From: Cocleimonas sp.
Lineage (GTDB): Bacteria > Pseudomonadota > Gammaproteobacteria > Thiotrichales > Thiotrichaceae
Length of the DNA: 64,000 nt
Reading direction: 5' to 3'
NCBI GenBank assembly: GCA_021647365.1
Contig: JAKIUW010000012.1
Span: 22,792-86,791 of the forward strand
The notes under the pieces are model-generated. The model was not told where the DNA came from, ran no database searches, and worked only from the letters and a program-made list of their open reading frames with translations. Position numbers and translations under genes: made by a program. Positions 44,233 through 53,109 of the stretch are shown piece by piece. How positions within the stretch are numbered: position 1 is the first letter of the stretch; each line of letters opens with the position of its first letter.

Positions 44233-44432
44233 TATTAAGACCTTGCCTATGAAAGTCTCTATTTGAATTATTAATAGAAGTTTAAACGATAAGTGCTAGC
44301 CCACTCTTCTCATTTCACTGTGATGAGTATAGGTAATGAAGTGGTCAAGAACTAATCAGTGTTGATGATATAAGATAGTATTATATTTTATGATAGGTGA
44401 ATAGATTTAATGGTGAAGCGTGTTCATATACG

Positions 44433-44460
44433 AAAGCACACCCCCCTACTTTTACATGAT
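44433..44460 (+). repeat. Dispersed C-run repeat, copy 18
   Basis: AAAGCACA, six C, TAC, TTTTACATGAT. Its last base overlaps the stop codon of the HIT gene. Confidence 0.85.
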
Positions 44461-44804
44461 CAACCAGGCGGCCAAGATAAATCACGCCCTGCTAATAAAT
44501 GCAGATGCACGTGAAAAACTGTTTGCCCTGCGGCTTCGCCACAATTCATTACGGTACGATAGCCTGCTTCATCGTAGCCTTCATGTTTGGCTATTTTTTT
44601 TGCCGCGAGGAATAGATTTCCCATTGTCTCAGCATCGTCTGACTCAAGATCATTGATGGTAGCAATATGTTTTTTAGGAATAATGAGCATATGCAGGGGG
44701 GCTACAGGTGTTATGTCTTTAAACGCGTAGACGTGATCATCTTCGTAGACTTTCTCAGATGGGATTTCACCTGCGATGATTTTGCAAAATAGACAGTCTG
44801 ACAT
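44460..44804 (-). CDS. hinT: HIT family protein (HinT-like)
   Basis: 114 residues. It starts SDCLFCKIIAGEIPSEKVYED and has the histidine triad HVHLHLLAGRDL. HinT hydrolyses AMP conjugates such as adenosine phosphoramidates. It stands alone between a repeat copy and a REP-like element. Confidence 0.93.
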   Translation of the reverse strand: MSDCLFCKIIAGEIPSEKVYEDDHVYAFKDITPVAPLHMLIIPKKHIATINDLESDDAETMGNLFLAAKKIAKHEGYDEAGYRTVMNCGEAAGQTVFHVHLHLLAGRDLSWPPG

Positions 44805-44850
44805 GGTGGTTCCTTTTCAAGTAACTCAATTTATTTGTACAACTTAACTT

Positions 44851-44880
44851 GTAGTTCCGCGCCCTTCGACTCCGCTCAGG
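44851..44880. repeat. REP-like element
   Basis: GTAG followed by CCCTTCGACTCCGCTCAGG. The reverse complement contains GAGCGGAGTCGAAG, the same module that is fused to the C-run repeat at 31836. GTAG tetranucleotides are typical of REP elements. Confidence 0.6.
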
Positions 44881-44891
44881 GAGCTGCTTGG

Positions 44892-45488
44892 TTAATAATT
44901 TCTTCTTCCATCAAACGCATGTGATAGCGTACTGCTGTCAACATAATCTAACTCACCACCTACTGGTACGCCATGCGCAATTCTTGTAGTTTTCACATTA
45001 TGTTTTTGTGCTAACTCACTAATATAATGGGCAGTTACTTCACCTTCAACGGTTGGGTTGGTTGCTAAGATAAGCTCTTCAACTTCACCTTCTGCTAAAC
45101 GATGTTCTAGAATATCCAAGCCTAATTCATCGGGGCCGATGCCATCTAGCGGTGACAGTTTTCCCATTAAAACAAAATAATAGCCGCGATAAGCTGTGGC
45201 TTGTTCGACGGCTAAAACATCCGAAGGGCTTTCGACCACACACAGCGTTTCAGGGTTACGACGTTTGTCTTCACAGATTCGGCAGGTTTCGTGTTCTGTT
45301 AATGTGCGACATTGGCTACAGTTGCCAATATTCTCCAACGCTGTTCGCATGGCATCTGCAAGTTTTAAACCTGCTTCACGATCATGTTCTAATAAATGAA
45401 ACGCCATGCGTTGCGCTGTGCGCGCGCCTACGCTGGGCAGGCATTTTAGGGTACTCACGAGTTCGTTTAGTAAAGAGGATTCAGACAT
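44892..45488 (-). CDS. recR: Recombination protein RecR
   Basis: 198 residues. HhH region LKCLPSVGARTAQRMAFHLL, the four-Cys zinc finger (CSQCRTLTEHETCRIC) and the Toprim segment LCVVESPSDVLAVE are visible. With RecF and RecO it loads RecA on gapped DNA. It follows ybaB, as usual, after an 88-base gap holding two REP-like hairpins. Confidence 0.96.
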   Translation of the reverse strand: MSESSLLNELVSTLKCLPSVGARTAQRMAFHLLEHDREAGLKLADAMRTALENIGNCSQCRTLTEHETCRICEDKRRNPETLCVVESPSDVLAVEQATAYRGYYFVLMGKLSPLDGIGPDELGLDILEHRLAEGEVEELILATNPTVEGEVTAHYISELAQKHNVKTTRIAHGVPVGGELDYVDSSTLSHAFDGRRNY

Positions 45489-45505
45489 ATTTAATTATAG
45501 CCGTC

Positions 45506-45530
45506 ATTCCCGAGTGCTTTTATCGGGAAT
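45506..45530. repeat. Small hairpin, ATTCCCGA type
   Basis: ATTCCCGA, nine bases, TCGGGAAT. Resembles the common intergenic repeat ending in CGTCATTCCCG. In the ybaB-recR gap. Confidence 0.45.
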
Positions 45531-45544
45531 TTTCTGTGAGATGG

Positions 45545-45569
45545 ATTTCTGCTAAAATCATGCAGAAAT
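45545..45569. repeat. Small hairpin, ATTTCTGC type
   Basis: ATTTCTGC, nine bases, GCAGAAAT, next to the previous hairpin. Both could affect read-through to recR. Confidence 0.4.
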
Positions 45570-45576
45570 GATGCTC

Positions 45577-45909
45577 TTAGAATGGTAGCTTCATTCCTGG
45601 TGGTAACGACATGCCTTCTGTCACACCCGACATTCTATCCTTACTCGTCTCTGCCATTTTGTGTGAAGCATCGTTAAATGCGGCTGCCACTAAATCTTCG
45701 AGCATTTCCTTGTCATCATCTTCTAACAAGCTAGGGTCGATACTAACGCGTTTACATTCGTGTGCGCCATTAATTACCACAGACACCAAACCACCGCCTG
45801 ACTCGCCTGTGCTTTCCATTGTTGCTATTTCAGTCTGCGCTTTTTGCATATCTTCTTGCATTTTTTGCGCTTGCTTCATCATACCGCCAAGACCACCGCC
45901 TTTAAACAT
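45577..45909 (-). CDS. ybaB: YbaB/EbfC nucleoid-associated protein
   Basis: 110 residues. An N-terminal helix rich in Gln and Met (MKQAQKMQEDMQKAQ) precedes the beta core (VSVVINGAHECKRVSIDPSLL). It binds DNA as a dimer. It sits downstream of dnaX, as in most gammaproteobacteria, with a 17-bp REP hairpin between them. Confidence 0.95.
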   Translation of the reverse strand: MFKGGGLGGMMKQAQKMQEDMQKAQTEIATMESTGESGGGLVSVVINGAHECKRVSIDPSLLEDDDKEMLEDLVAAAFNDASHKMAETSKDRMSGVTEGMSLPPGMKLPF

Positions 45910-45962
45910 ACCTTGTTACCTTTCTTAGATGCTTCGTTAATAATTTATAGTCTCAAACCTCG

Positions 45963-46010
45963 CCTTCGACAAGCTCAGGCTACTGAGTAGTTCCCTGAGC
46001 TTGTCGAAGG
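45963..46010. repeat. Inverted REP pair between dnaX and ybaB
   Basis: CCTTCGACAAGCTCAGG and its exact complement (17 bp) around a 14-base loop that itself contains CTAC-TGA-GTAG. The GTAG tetranucleotide and palindrome are typical of REP elements moved by Y1 transposases. Confidence 0.75.
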
Positions 46011-46024
46011 GTGCGGATTAACAA

Positions 46025-47863
46025 CTATTTTGGTTGAACAGACCCTGGTACAACTTGCGCACCAAAGCGATTTTTTAATTCAATCACAAAAGGGTCTGCC
46101 TCTATATTTTGTTCTGCTTGTTGCTGAACTTCATTTTTCTCTCGAAGGGTGCGTCGCGAGGGAGTTTCTCTATCTTCTTTAATGTTGCTACCCGTTGCTT
46201 CAACAACTTCCATTTCATCTATGGCGATCGTTAAAGTCAAAAACTCATCGTAATACTCACCCAACGCCAGCTCTATTTCAGTATGGATCTGATCGGCTAA
46301 TAAACCCTCACTCGACTTATCCAACACTAAGGAAATTGTACCATTTTCTTTGCGTTCTAACAGACAGTGTTTTATTAATTCTGCTGATCTTCCCTGTAAG
46401 CTTAATTGAGGAATAATCTCATGCCATTTATCTGTTTGAATAAATTCTTTTGGCTTTTCATTTTTGCTTGCAGGTGGCTCAGCAGTTTTTGGCTCAGCAG
46501 TTTTTTCACGTTCTGTTTGTTCGTTCTCAACGACTGCTTGCGCAATCTGCTGTGTCTGCGTTGGTGAAGAAACATCATGTAAAAGTGGGGGGGTGTGCTC
46601 TACCATCAACTCTTCAGGCAAGACTTCCCACGGTGGTGGTTCATCGTTTACGGCTGGTTTATTTATCGTTGGCGTTTGTGCAGGTTTTACTTGCTCAGCT
46701 TGAATAGGTTTTAGAGGCTCAGTTCTTGTTTGCTCAGTCGTTACTGTTTTTTTTTTCGGCTCTTGTGATTGCTCTAGCACCATGCCTTCACGCAAAGGTC
46801 GAAACGACATCATCCGTAATAGCAGCATTTCAAAACCACTGCGTGGGTCGGGTGAAAGCGGTAAATCTCGTCGCCCTTGTAAGGCTATTTGATAAAACAA
46901 CTGCACTTCTTCTTTACTTAGCTCATTGGCTAGCGCTTTGATGCTGTCATCATCCTGCACCGCATCAGGCACAACCTGCTGAACCGCTAGCTGATGCAAT
47001 AATGAAATCATCGCATCTGTCGCTGCTTCAAAATCTGGCGTAACACCTGCAAGGTCTTCCACTTGTGAAAGTATCGAAGCGCCCTCACCTGCTGACACAG
47101 CCCTCAACAATGCAAGCAACGGCTCATGCGAAATCGTGCCGAGCATTTCACGCACATCACTTTCTTTAAGCTCATTACCTCCAAAAGCAATGGATTGATC
47201 AAGCAAACTCAAAGCATCACGCATACTGCCATCAGCGGCGCGCGAAATTAACTTTAGCGATGGCTCATCAAACGGAATTTTCTCTTCGCCGAGCAGATAA
47301 TTCAAATGCCCCGAAATCATATCGACAGGCATACGTTTGAGATTAAACTGCAAACAGCGTGACAGAATAGTCACAGGCAATTTTTGCGGATCCGTCGTCG
47401 CAAATAAGAATTTAACGTGCGGAGGCGGTTCTTCCAGCGTCTTCAACAAAGCATTGAAACTATGCCCCGTGAGCATATGCACCTCGTCAATCAGGTAAAC
47501 TTTATAGCGCCCCCGCGTAGGCGCGTATTGTACGTTATCAAGCAACTCACGTGTATCTTCAACCTTGGTGCGCGAAGCCGCATCCACCTCAATCAAATCA
47601 ACAAAGTTACCCGCAACAATTTCTTTACAACTATTACACTCACCACAAGGCTCAGAAGTTACGCCAGTTTCACAATTCAAACACTTCGCAAGAATCCGCG
47701 CAATCGTCGTTTTACCCACACCCCGCGTACCAGTAAACAGATAAGCATGATGCAAACGGTCATTATCAAGCGCATTGATCAGCGCACGCAAAACGTGCTC
47801 TTGACCAACCATCTCTTTGAAATTTTGCGGACGCCACTTACGAGCGAGAACTTGATAACTCAT
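46025..47863 (-). CDS. dnaX: DNA polymerase III subunits gamma and tau
   Basis: 612 residues (E. coli tau 643). The AAA+ domain has Walker A GTRGVGKTT, the four-Cys zinc module CLNCETGVTSEPCGECNSC and the DEVHML Walker B. Domain III ends near residue 370, followed by a Pro/Thr/Glu linker and a C-terminal tau domain. It assembles the clamp loader and joins polymerase to helicase. A run of ten A at codons 370-372 allows slippage to a short gamma form. A repeat copy lies in frame in the linker (residues about 422-431). Confidence 0.96.
   Translation of the reverse strand: MSYQVLARKWRPQNFKEMVGQEHVLRALINALDNDRLHHAYLFTGTRGVGKTTIARILAKCLNCETGVTSEPCGECNSCKEIVAGNFVDLIEVDAASRTKVEDTRELLDNVQYAPTRGRYKVYLIDEVHMLTGHSFNALLKTLEEPPPHVKFLFATTDPQKLPVTILSRCLQFNLKRMPVDMISGHLNYLLGEEKIPFDEPSLKLISRAADGSMRDALSLLDQSIAFGGNELKESDVREMLGTISHEPLLALLRAVSAGEGASILSQVEDLAGVTPDFEAATDAMISLLHQLAVQQVVPDAVQDDDSIKALANELSKEEVQLFYQIALQGRRDLPLSPDPRSGFEMLLLRMMSFRPLREGMVLEQSQEPKKKTVTTEQTRTEPLKPIQAEQVKPAQTPTINKPAVNDEPPPWEVLPEELMVEHTPPLLHDVSSPTQTQQIAQAVVENEQTEREKTAEPKTAEPPASKNEKPKEFIQTDKWHEIIPQLSLQGRSAELIKHCLLERKENGTISLVLDKSSEGLLADQIHTEIELALGEYYDEFLTLTIAIDEMEVVEATGSNIKEDRETPSRRTLREKNEVQQQAEQNIEADPFVIELKNRFGAQVVPGSVQPK
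46572..46599 (-). repeat. Dispersed C-run repeat, copy 19 (coding, in dnaX)
   Basis: ACATCATG, TAAAAGT, seven G, TGTGCT. Read on the gene strand it encodes EHTPPLLHD in the disordered linker of tau, without disrupting the frame. Confidence 0.85.
46747..46756 (-). promoter_or_regulatory. Slippery run in dnaX (likely gamma production)
   Basis: Ten consecutive A on the gene strand encode Lys370-372 and the first base of the next codon. A shift of -1 gives N-S-N-D then TGA (376 residues); +1 gives Q then TAA (373 residues). Both stop right after the run, at the end of domain III. Thermus dnaX uses a similar A9 site. Confidence 0.65.
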
Positions 47864-47894
47864 GGGGGAATCATAAAGGATTAATTGCTATTAT

Positions 47895-48029
47895 AAAAGC
47901 ACACCCCCCCACTTTTACATGATGTTTTTTGCCACAGAGGACGAGGAAGAAAAACACAGTCAAAATTGTAAAACCATTATTCTTCCTCAGTATTAAAGAC
48001 ATCATGTAAAACTAGGGGGGTGTGCTTTT
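47895..48029. repeat. MITE-like nested inverted repeat (copies 20 and 21)
   Basis: Outer arms 47895-47925 and 47999-48029 are 31 bases each and match with two mismatches (seven C, AC against six C, TAG). An inner 9-bp inverted repeat (GAGGAAGAA, TTCTTCCTC at 47943-47988) makes a second stem. The whole unit of about 135 bp lies between dnaX and tsaD. Confidence 0.75.
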
Positions 48030-48066
48030 TTCCGTGTCCTTCGTGGATTCTGCGGAAAAAAATCTT

Positions 48067-49071
48067 TTAAACTCTTTCCAAATCCTCCAAAGACCAACGA
48101 GGCTTCGGCTTGATCTCAGTATCTTCTGTCTGCCCAGCTTCTAAACGAATTGCCCCTGCATAGGCAATCATTGCGCCGTTGTCGGTGCAGTATTCCATTT
48201 TCGGGAAGAATACATCAACGCCAAGTTCCAATAGCTTTTCACGTAGGCGTTTATTTGCGCCTACGCCGCCTGCAATCACCAATCGTTCTGCATCTATGCT
48301 TTCTATCGCGCGGCGGCATTTTATAAACAAGGTATCGACCACGGCTTCTTGAAAAGCGTGGGCGATATTGGCTTTGTCTTGTTCGGTCTTTTCTGATTTA
48401 TTCCAAGTGGTTAGCGCGAATGTCTTTAAACCACTGTAACTAAAATCTAACCCGCCTTGGCGAATCATAGGGCGTGGGAAATCGTATGCGCCCTCTTCTC
48501 CTTTGGTTGCCAATTCTGCCAAAATTGGTCCACCGGGATACCCTAGTCCCAGCATTTTGGCGGTTTTATCAAAGGCTTCACCGACTGCATCGTCTAACGA
48601 CTGTCCCATGATTTTGTAATCACCAATCGCTTGCACATCTACCAGCATGGTATGACCCCCTGAAACCAATAGTGCGATAAAAGGAAACTCGGGCGAGTTG
48701 TCTTTCTCTAGCATTGGCGCGAGCAAGTGCCCTTCCATATGGTGTACGGCTACGGCGGGAATTTTTAAACCCCATGCCAGTGATCTTCCAATTGATGCGC
48801 CAACCATCAGCGCGCCAATCAAACCCGGCCCACTGGTGTAGGCAATACCGTCCAAATCTGACAACGCCAAGCCTGCTTCGGCAATGGCTTCTTTTATCAA
48901 CGGTACGGTTTTTTGAATATGATCACGCGAGGCAAGCTCCGGCACAACGCCGCCGTATTCAGCATGTAGCGCGACTTGTGAATAAAGTTGATCAGCGATC
49001 AAACCTTTTTCGGTGTCGTAAATGGCGATACCTGTTTCATCACAGGATGATTCTATGCCTAAAACAATCAT
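48067..49071 (-). CDS. tsaD: tRNA N6-adenosine threonylcarbamoyltransferase
   Basis: 334 residues. It starts IVLGIESSCDETGIAIYD, has the metal motif HHMEGHLLAP and GLGYPGGP, and a late LVIAGGVGANKRLRE. It completes t6A37 in tRNAs reading ANN codons, with TsaB and TsaE. The start at 49071 lies 69 bases from the divergent creD start. Confidence 0.96.
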   Translation of the reverse strand: MIVLGIESSCDETGIAIYDTEKGLIADQLYSQVALHAEYGGVVPELASRDHIQKTVPLIKEAIAEAGLALSDLDGIAYTSGPGLIGALMVGASIGRSLAWGLKIPAVAVHHMEGHLLAPMLEKDNSPEFPFIALLVSGGHTMLVDVQAIGDYKIMGQSLDDAVGEAFDKTAKMLGLGYPGGPILAELATKGEEGAYDFPRPMIRQGGLDFSYSGLKTFALTTWNKSEKTEQDKANIAHAFQEAVVDTLFIKCRRAIESIDAERLVIAGGVGANKRLREKLLELGVDVFFPKMEYCTDNGAMIAYAGAIRLEAGQTEDTEIKPKPRWSLEDLERV

Positions 49072-49139
49072 GCGTTAGATTAGTTCCTTGGGTGAGTTAA
49101 TTAATGTATTCTATGCTCGATAAAAAGGGACGAACACAG

Positions 49140-50528
49140 ATGGCATCAACAGAAGAACTTACAAAAGAATCCGTAACTAAACAATCATTTTTTAAATCAT
49201 TAACTTTCCGTAGTTTATTGGTAGGCTTGTTAATGCTAACAATGATTATTCCACTGTTGATGGTTGATGATATTGTACGCGAACGTAATAGCTATTATCA
49301 CTCTGTAATCGATAATATTTCAAAGGGTTGGGGCAGTGATCAAACCGTTATTGGTCCTGTTCTTGTCGTACCCTATGTCGAGCACATTACCAGCGTAGAA
49401 ACTGTTACCGATAGCAGTGGTGTAACAAAAACTGTTAGCCGCGATGTGTTTACCGACAAAACTATGGTCCTGCTTCCTGAAGAATTAAATATTGATGCCA
49501 AGTTAAATGATGAACACAAAAAACGCGGCATTTACGATACGCTGGTTTACAAAGCAGACTTAACTATCTCAGGAAATTTTGATTTAGGGCTTTTGCCGAC
49601 AGCCAATAAGAATACCAATATTCGTTGGAAAAAAGCATGGCTATCCCTAGGTCTAAGCGACACCAAAGCGATCACTAGCTCCACACCACTACGCTGGGAA
49701 GGTAATAGCGCAAAGTTTGAACCCGGCACACGCTTAACAAAAATACTTCCTAACGGTTTTCATGCCAGTATGAAAAACATTCCCATGGACAAGGCGCGCC
49801 CTGCTTTTAAAATACAGCTTTCATTTAAAGGGAACACCCGCTTTCGTTTCGCGCCTGTGGGCGAAACCAGCGTAGCGCAGATAGAATCTAAATGGCCGCA
49901 TCCTAGTTTTCAGGGAGATATTCTGCCAACATCAAAGATCATATCCAATGAAGGCTTCAGCGCAGAATGGCGTATCCCACATCTGGCGCGTAACTACCCA
50001 CAATCTTGGTTGATGGGCGAAGAAAGCTATAAACTTAATGGCGTAACGACAGGCGTTGATTTATTTACGCCAGTATCCTTGTATTCAAAAGTCAGCCGTG
50101 CGGTTAAATATGGCGCGTTATTTATTGGGCTAACCTTTCTCACTTTTTTGGTTTTTGAAGTTTCTGTGACAAGTGCCAGCAAGACAGTAAGAAAATCAAA
50201 AATTCATATTATTCAGTACGCGATTATTGGCATATCATTGATCTTGTTTTATCTTTTATTGATTTCACTCTCAGAACAAATACCGTTTATGATGGCGTAT
50301 ATCTATGCTGCCAGCACCATTGTCGGCATTATCACGCTATACACATTTGCCGTGCTTAAAAGCTTTGGCAAAGGTATGTTTATATTGATACTGCTCAGTA
50401 GTTTATACACCGCGCTGTACTTTATTTTGCAAATGGAAGACTACGCCATGCTAGCTGGCGCTGGGGTAATGTTGTTTGTGGTGGTTATTTTAATGATTGC
50501 TACGCGCAATATTGGGCATGCGGATTGA
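49140..50528 (+). CDS. creD: CreD family inner membrane protein
   Basis: 462 residues from the ATG at 49140, with AAGGGA nine bases upstream; a start at 49104 would lack one. One N-terminal span (SLLVGLLMLTMIIPLLMV) is followed by a large periplasmic domain (VIGPVLVVPYVEH) and five or six C-terminal spans. CreD is linked to the CreBC envelope-stress system in E. coli, but no creBC genes are in the window. Confidence 0.85.
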   Translation: MASTEELTKESVTKQSFFKSLTFRSLLVGLLMLTMIIPLLMVDDIVRERNSYYHSVIDNISKGWGSDQTVIGPVLVVPYVEHITSVETVTDSSGVTKTVSRDVFTDKTMVLLPEELNIDAKLNDEHKKRGIYDTLVYKADLTISGNFDLGLLPTANKNTNIRWKKAWLSLGLSDTKAITSSTPLRWEGNSAKFEPGTRLTKILPNGFHASMKNIPMDKARPAFKIQLSFKGNTRFRFAPVGETSVAQIESKWPHPSFQGDILPTSKIISNEGFSAEWRIPHLARNYPQSWLMGEESYKLNGVTTGVDLFTPVSLYSKVSRAVKYGALFIGLTFLTFLVFEVSVTSASKTVRKSKIHIIQYAIIGISLILFYLLLISLSEQIPFMMAYIYAASTIVGIITLYTFAVLKSFGKGMFILILLSSLYTALYFILQMEDYAMLAGAGVMLFVVVILMIATRNIGHAD

Positions 50529-50532
50529 TGCC

Positions 50533-50561
50533 AAAGCACACCCCCCCCACTTTTACAGGGT
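50533..50561 (+). repeat. Dispersed C-run repeat, copy 22
   Basis: AAAGCACA, eight C, AC, TTTTACAGGGT, four bases after the creD stop, between convergent genes. Confidence 0.85.
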
Positions 50562-50573
50562 GTTTGCGCTAAC

Positions 50574-50993
50574 TCAATCTCGCTTCTCACAAATAGGCGC
50601 ATCATCAGGCTTTTCAACACTGCTGACAATGGTTTCGATGAACTCATTAAACTCATCCATGCTGATGACACTTAGCATGCGGTTCATCACTTCAGGATCA
50701 ATTTGCGCGACTGTTTGTTCACCGTTGGCAAGTTGAATATAGATGCCTGCGGCGTTGGTTTCTGTATCACTTTCCGCCAGCTCTGCTTCTAATATTTTTT
50801 GATCTTCTGCTCCTAATGAGTCATGATAATCATCTAACTCATCCCATAGATCATCTGCGATATCTTCCGATGTTTCGATAACGATACTGCCTAACATGGG
50901 ATCATTTTTTTGCTCCCACGCTAGGTTTTTGCCTTCAACAAAAGCAATGAACTTATCAGCAATTTCTTGGGTGAAAAATAGATATTCGAGCAT
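50574..50993 (-). CDS. Conserved hypothetical protein, acidic
   Basis: 139 residues, acidic and rich in Asp and Glu (DDLWDELDDYHDSLGAEDQ). There are no membrane segments and no signal peptide. No domain is recognised. It lies 2 bases downstream of the SDR stop region and probably shares its transcript. Confidence 0.6.
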   Translation of the reverse strand: MLEYLFFTQEIADKFIAFVEGKNLAWEQKNDPMLGSIVIETSEDIADDLWDELDDYHDSLGAEDQKILEAELAESDTETNAAGIYIQLANGEQTVAQIDPEVMNRMLSVISMDEFNEFIETIVSSVEKPDDAPICEKRD

Positions 50994-50995
50994 GG

Positions 50996-51838
50996 TTAAT
51001 CCTTCAGTTCGCCGCCTGCCGTCTTGAGGATAAACTTATCCATCCACTTTGCTGGCAGTAGTCGTTTTAATGTTCCCATAATATAGGTTGGCGTGGTCAC
51101 ATAATAATGTGCCTGCGGACTTTTACTTTCGAGCGCGTGGATGACTTTTTTCAAGACAGCTTCTGGCGGAAGTGTATAAGGATCAACATTACCTTCTTTG
51201 GCTAATCGCTTGAGTGTCCGTTTATAACGATCACGATGCACACTGTCTTCCATATTCACATTGTCTTTTAGTGCTTGTAAGGCATTGGCGCGGAAGCGAC
51301 TTTCCACTGGTCCTGGCTCTACTAAAGAAACCTTTACATTGGTATCGGACAACTCCAAACGCAGAGTATCCGCAAAACCTTCAATCGCATATTTACTGGC
51401 ATTGTAAGCGCCACGAAAGGGTAAAGAAATCAACCCTAATACCGAGCTATTAAAAATAATACGTCCGCGATTATTGTGACGCATCAAAACAATCAAGCGA
51501 TTATTAAGCTCCATCCAACCAAACACATTTGCCGCAAACTGCTTCTCAATCGTTTCACGTGTCAAGTCTTCTACCGCGCCGGGTTGACCATAAGCGCCGT
51601 TGTGAAAAACACCATAAAGATTCGTGCCTACCAATAACATCAATTCATTGGCTAAATCTTGCACGCTTTGTGAGTCAGCATAATCTAATTGCAGGCACTT
51701 AAAGCCTTCTGAGATTAGCCGTGCCACGTCTTCTTGTTTACGCGCTGTTGCGTAGACGTTATAGCCTCGCTCTTTTAAGCCTTTTGCTACATGATAGCCG
51801 ATGCCCGTTGAGCAACCTGTTACTAATACTGTTTCCAT
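50996..51838 (-). CDS. Short-chain dehydrogenase/reductase
   Basis: 280 residues. The NAD(P) motif TGCSTGIGYHVA, the Asn in FHNGAYG, and the catalytic Ser-Tyr-Lys (NSSVLG ... YNASKYA) are present. The C-terminal extension after residue 200 is of the retinol-dehydrogenase-like class. The substrate is unknown. Confidence 0.85.
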   Translation of the reverse strand: METVLVTGCSTGIGYHVAKGLKERGYNVYATARKQEDVARLISEGFKCLQLDYADSQSVQDLANELMLLVGTNLYGVFHNGAYGQPGAVEDLTRETIEKQFAANVFGWMELNNRLIVLMRHNNRGRIIFNSSVLGLISLPFRGAYNASKYAIEGFADTLRLELSDTNVKVSLVEPGPVESRFRANALQALKDNVNMEDSVHRDRYKRTLKRLAKEGNVDPYTLPPEAVLKKVIHALESKSPQAHYYVTTPTYIMGTLKRLLPAKWMDKFILKTAGGELKD

Positions 51839-51864
51839 CGGCGTATCGTATCAAGTAATAGATG

Positions 51865-51893
51865 AAAGCACACCCCCCCCACTTTTACATGAT
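51865..51893 (+). repeat. Dispersed C-run repeat, copy 23
   Basis: AAAGCACA, eight C, AC, TTTTACATGAT, in the divergent SDR-fmdB gap; an echo (TTACATGA) follows. Confidence 0.85.
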
Positions 51894-52005
51894 TACTGTT
51901 ACATGAAACTTAATAAGCTATCTATTTGATTATTTGAAATATAGAGTTGATTTAAAGTGTTTAACCCTTATATTGTCAGTTGCTAATATCTTATTGGAAA
52001 CGTCC

Positions 52006-52305
52006 ATGCCTATTTACGAATTTCAGTGTCAATCTTGTGGAAACAAAGTCGAAGTTTTACAAAAAATCAGTGATGATCCACTCACAGACTGCGAGGCTTG
52101 TGGAAAGCCTGATATGAAGAAGATGGTATCAGCAGCGGCTTTCCGTTTAAGTGGTTCGGGCTGGTATGAGACTGATTTTAAAAAGGGTAAAAAGAAAAAT
52201 TTAACGGCTCAAAATGATGATAAGCCCAAGTCTGACAAAAACAAAGAGTCAAAAAAGTCCGCTAAGAAAACAGAAACCAAATCCTCAAAAGCTTCATCTA
52301 AATAA
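52006..52305 (+). CDS. FmdB family zinc ribbon protein
   Basis: 99 residues from the ATG at 52006 (a longer frame from 51934 is rejected). MPIYEFQCQSCGNKVEVLQ and CEACGKP give a CxxC-CxxC zinc ribbon. The C-terminal half is Lys-rich and probably disordered. In many gammaproteobacteria this gene precedes DUF502 and aspS; the first two are together here. Its function is unknown. Confidence 0.88.
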   Translation: MPIYEFQCQSCGNKVEVLQKISDDPLTDCEACGKPDMKKMVSAAAFRLSGSGWYETDFKKGKKKNLTAQNDDKPKSDKNKESKKSAKKTETKSSKASSK

Positions 52306-52348
52306 AACATTACTTTAATTAAGACAATACTCTACTAAGATAACAAAC

Positions 52349-53023
52349 ATGCTTGCAAGATTACGAAAATACATAATGACTGGCTTACTAATTTGGGTAC
52401 CTTTGGGTATTACCATTTTAGTCATCAAGCTACTTGTCGATTTAATGGACAAGACGATTCTTTTCTTACCGCCTACTTGGCGACCAGAAGCTGTATTGGG
52501 CTTTGATATTCCTGGACTTGGTATTGTTGTTGCTTCAGTTATTATTTTTGTCACTGGCTTTTTTCTTACCAATTTTGCGGGTCGTCGTTTAATAAAGTTG
52601 GGAGAAAGCGTACTTGACCGTATTCCACTTGTACGTAGTATTTATTCTGCCGTAAAACAAGTAACTGAAACCGTACTATCATCTGAAGGAGACACCTTTA
52701 GTGAAGTTTACTTAATAGAATACCCACGCAAAGGGCTTTGGACGCTTTGTTTTAAAACTAGCAATAGCCCAAAGCTATTTGATGAAGTTGCAGGTGAAGC
52801 TTTAGTAACAGTTTTTGTACCCACAACACCCAACCCTACTTCTGGGTTTATTTTATTTGTACCCATCAGTGAGGCCAAGAAATTGGATATTGAAGTTGAA
52901 GATGCGCTAAAGCTTGTTATGTCACTGGGTGTTGTTGCCCCAGGGGATAAAACAATAAACATTGATGATATTAAAGAAGATATTGATAAACTTAAAAAAC
53001 GTAAGAAAAACAAATTAAAATAG
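52349..53023 (+). CDS. DUF502 membrane protein
   Basis: 224 residues with two N-terminal spans (GLLIWVPLGITILVIKLLV and LGIVVASVIIFVTGFFLT). The DUF502 core has IPLVRSIYSAVKQVTETV and TNPTSGFILFVP-type (TPNPTSGFILFVP). The role is unknown; position next to fmdB and aspS is conserved in many genomes. A strongly basic C-terminus follows. Confidence 0.88.
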   Translation: MLARLRKYIMTGLLIWVPLGITILVIKLLVDLMDKTILFLPPTWRPEAVLGFDIPGLGIVVASVIIFVTGFFLTNFAGRRLIKLGESVLDRIPLVRSIYSAVKQVTETVLSSEGDTFSEVYLIEYPRKGLWTLCFKTSNSPKLFDEVAGEALVTVFVPTTPNPTSGFILFVPISEAKKLDIEVEDALKLVMSLGVVAPGDKTINIDDIKEDIDKLKKRKKNKLK

Positions 53024-53033
53024 CTTAACTACA

Positions 53034-53061
53034 TTGAAGTTAGCTGTTAAAGGCGTATAAT
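53034..53061 (+). promoter_or_regulatory. Promoter of the DEAD-box helicase gene
   Basis: TTGAAG, 16-base spacer, TATAAT. The -10 is consensus. A leader of about 40 bases follows. Confidence 0.6.
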
Positions 53062-53109
53062 CCGCGCCCCTGCTTTTTGCAACCTCCTAAATAAATTTGT
53101 GCAGCCATC

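Noticed and set aside
47417..47884. 155-codon frame on the plus strand opposite dnaX
   Set aside because: A shadow of the conserved AAA+ domain of dnaX; low-complexity and with no family match.
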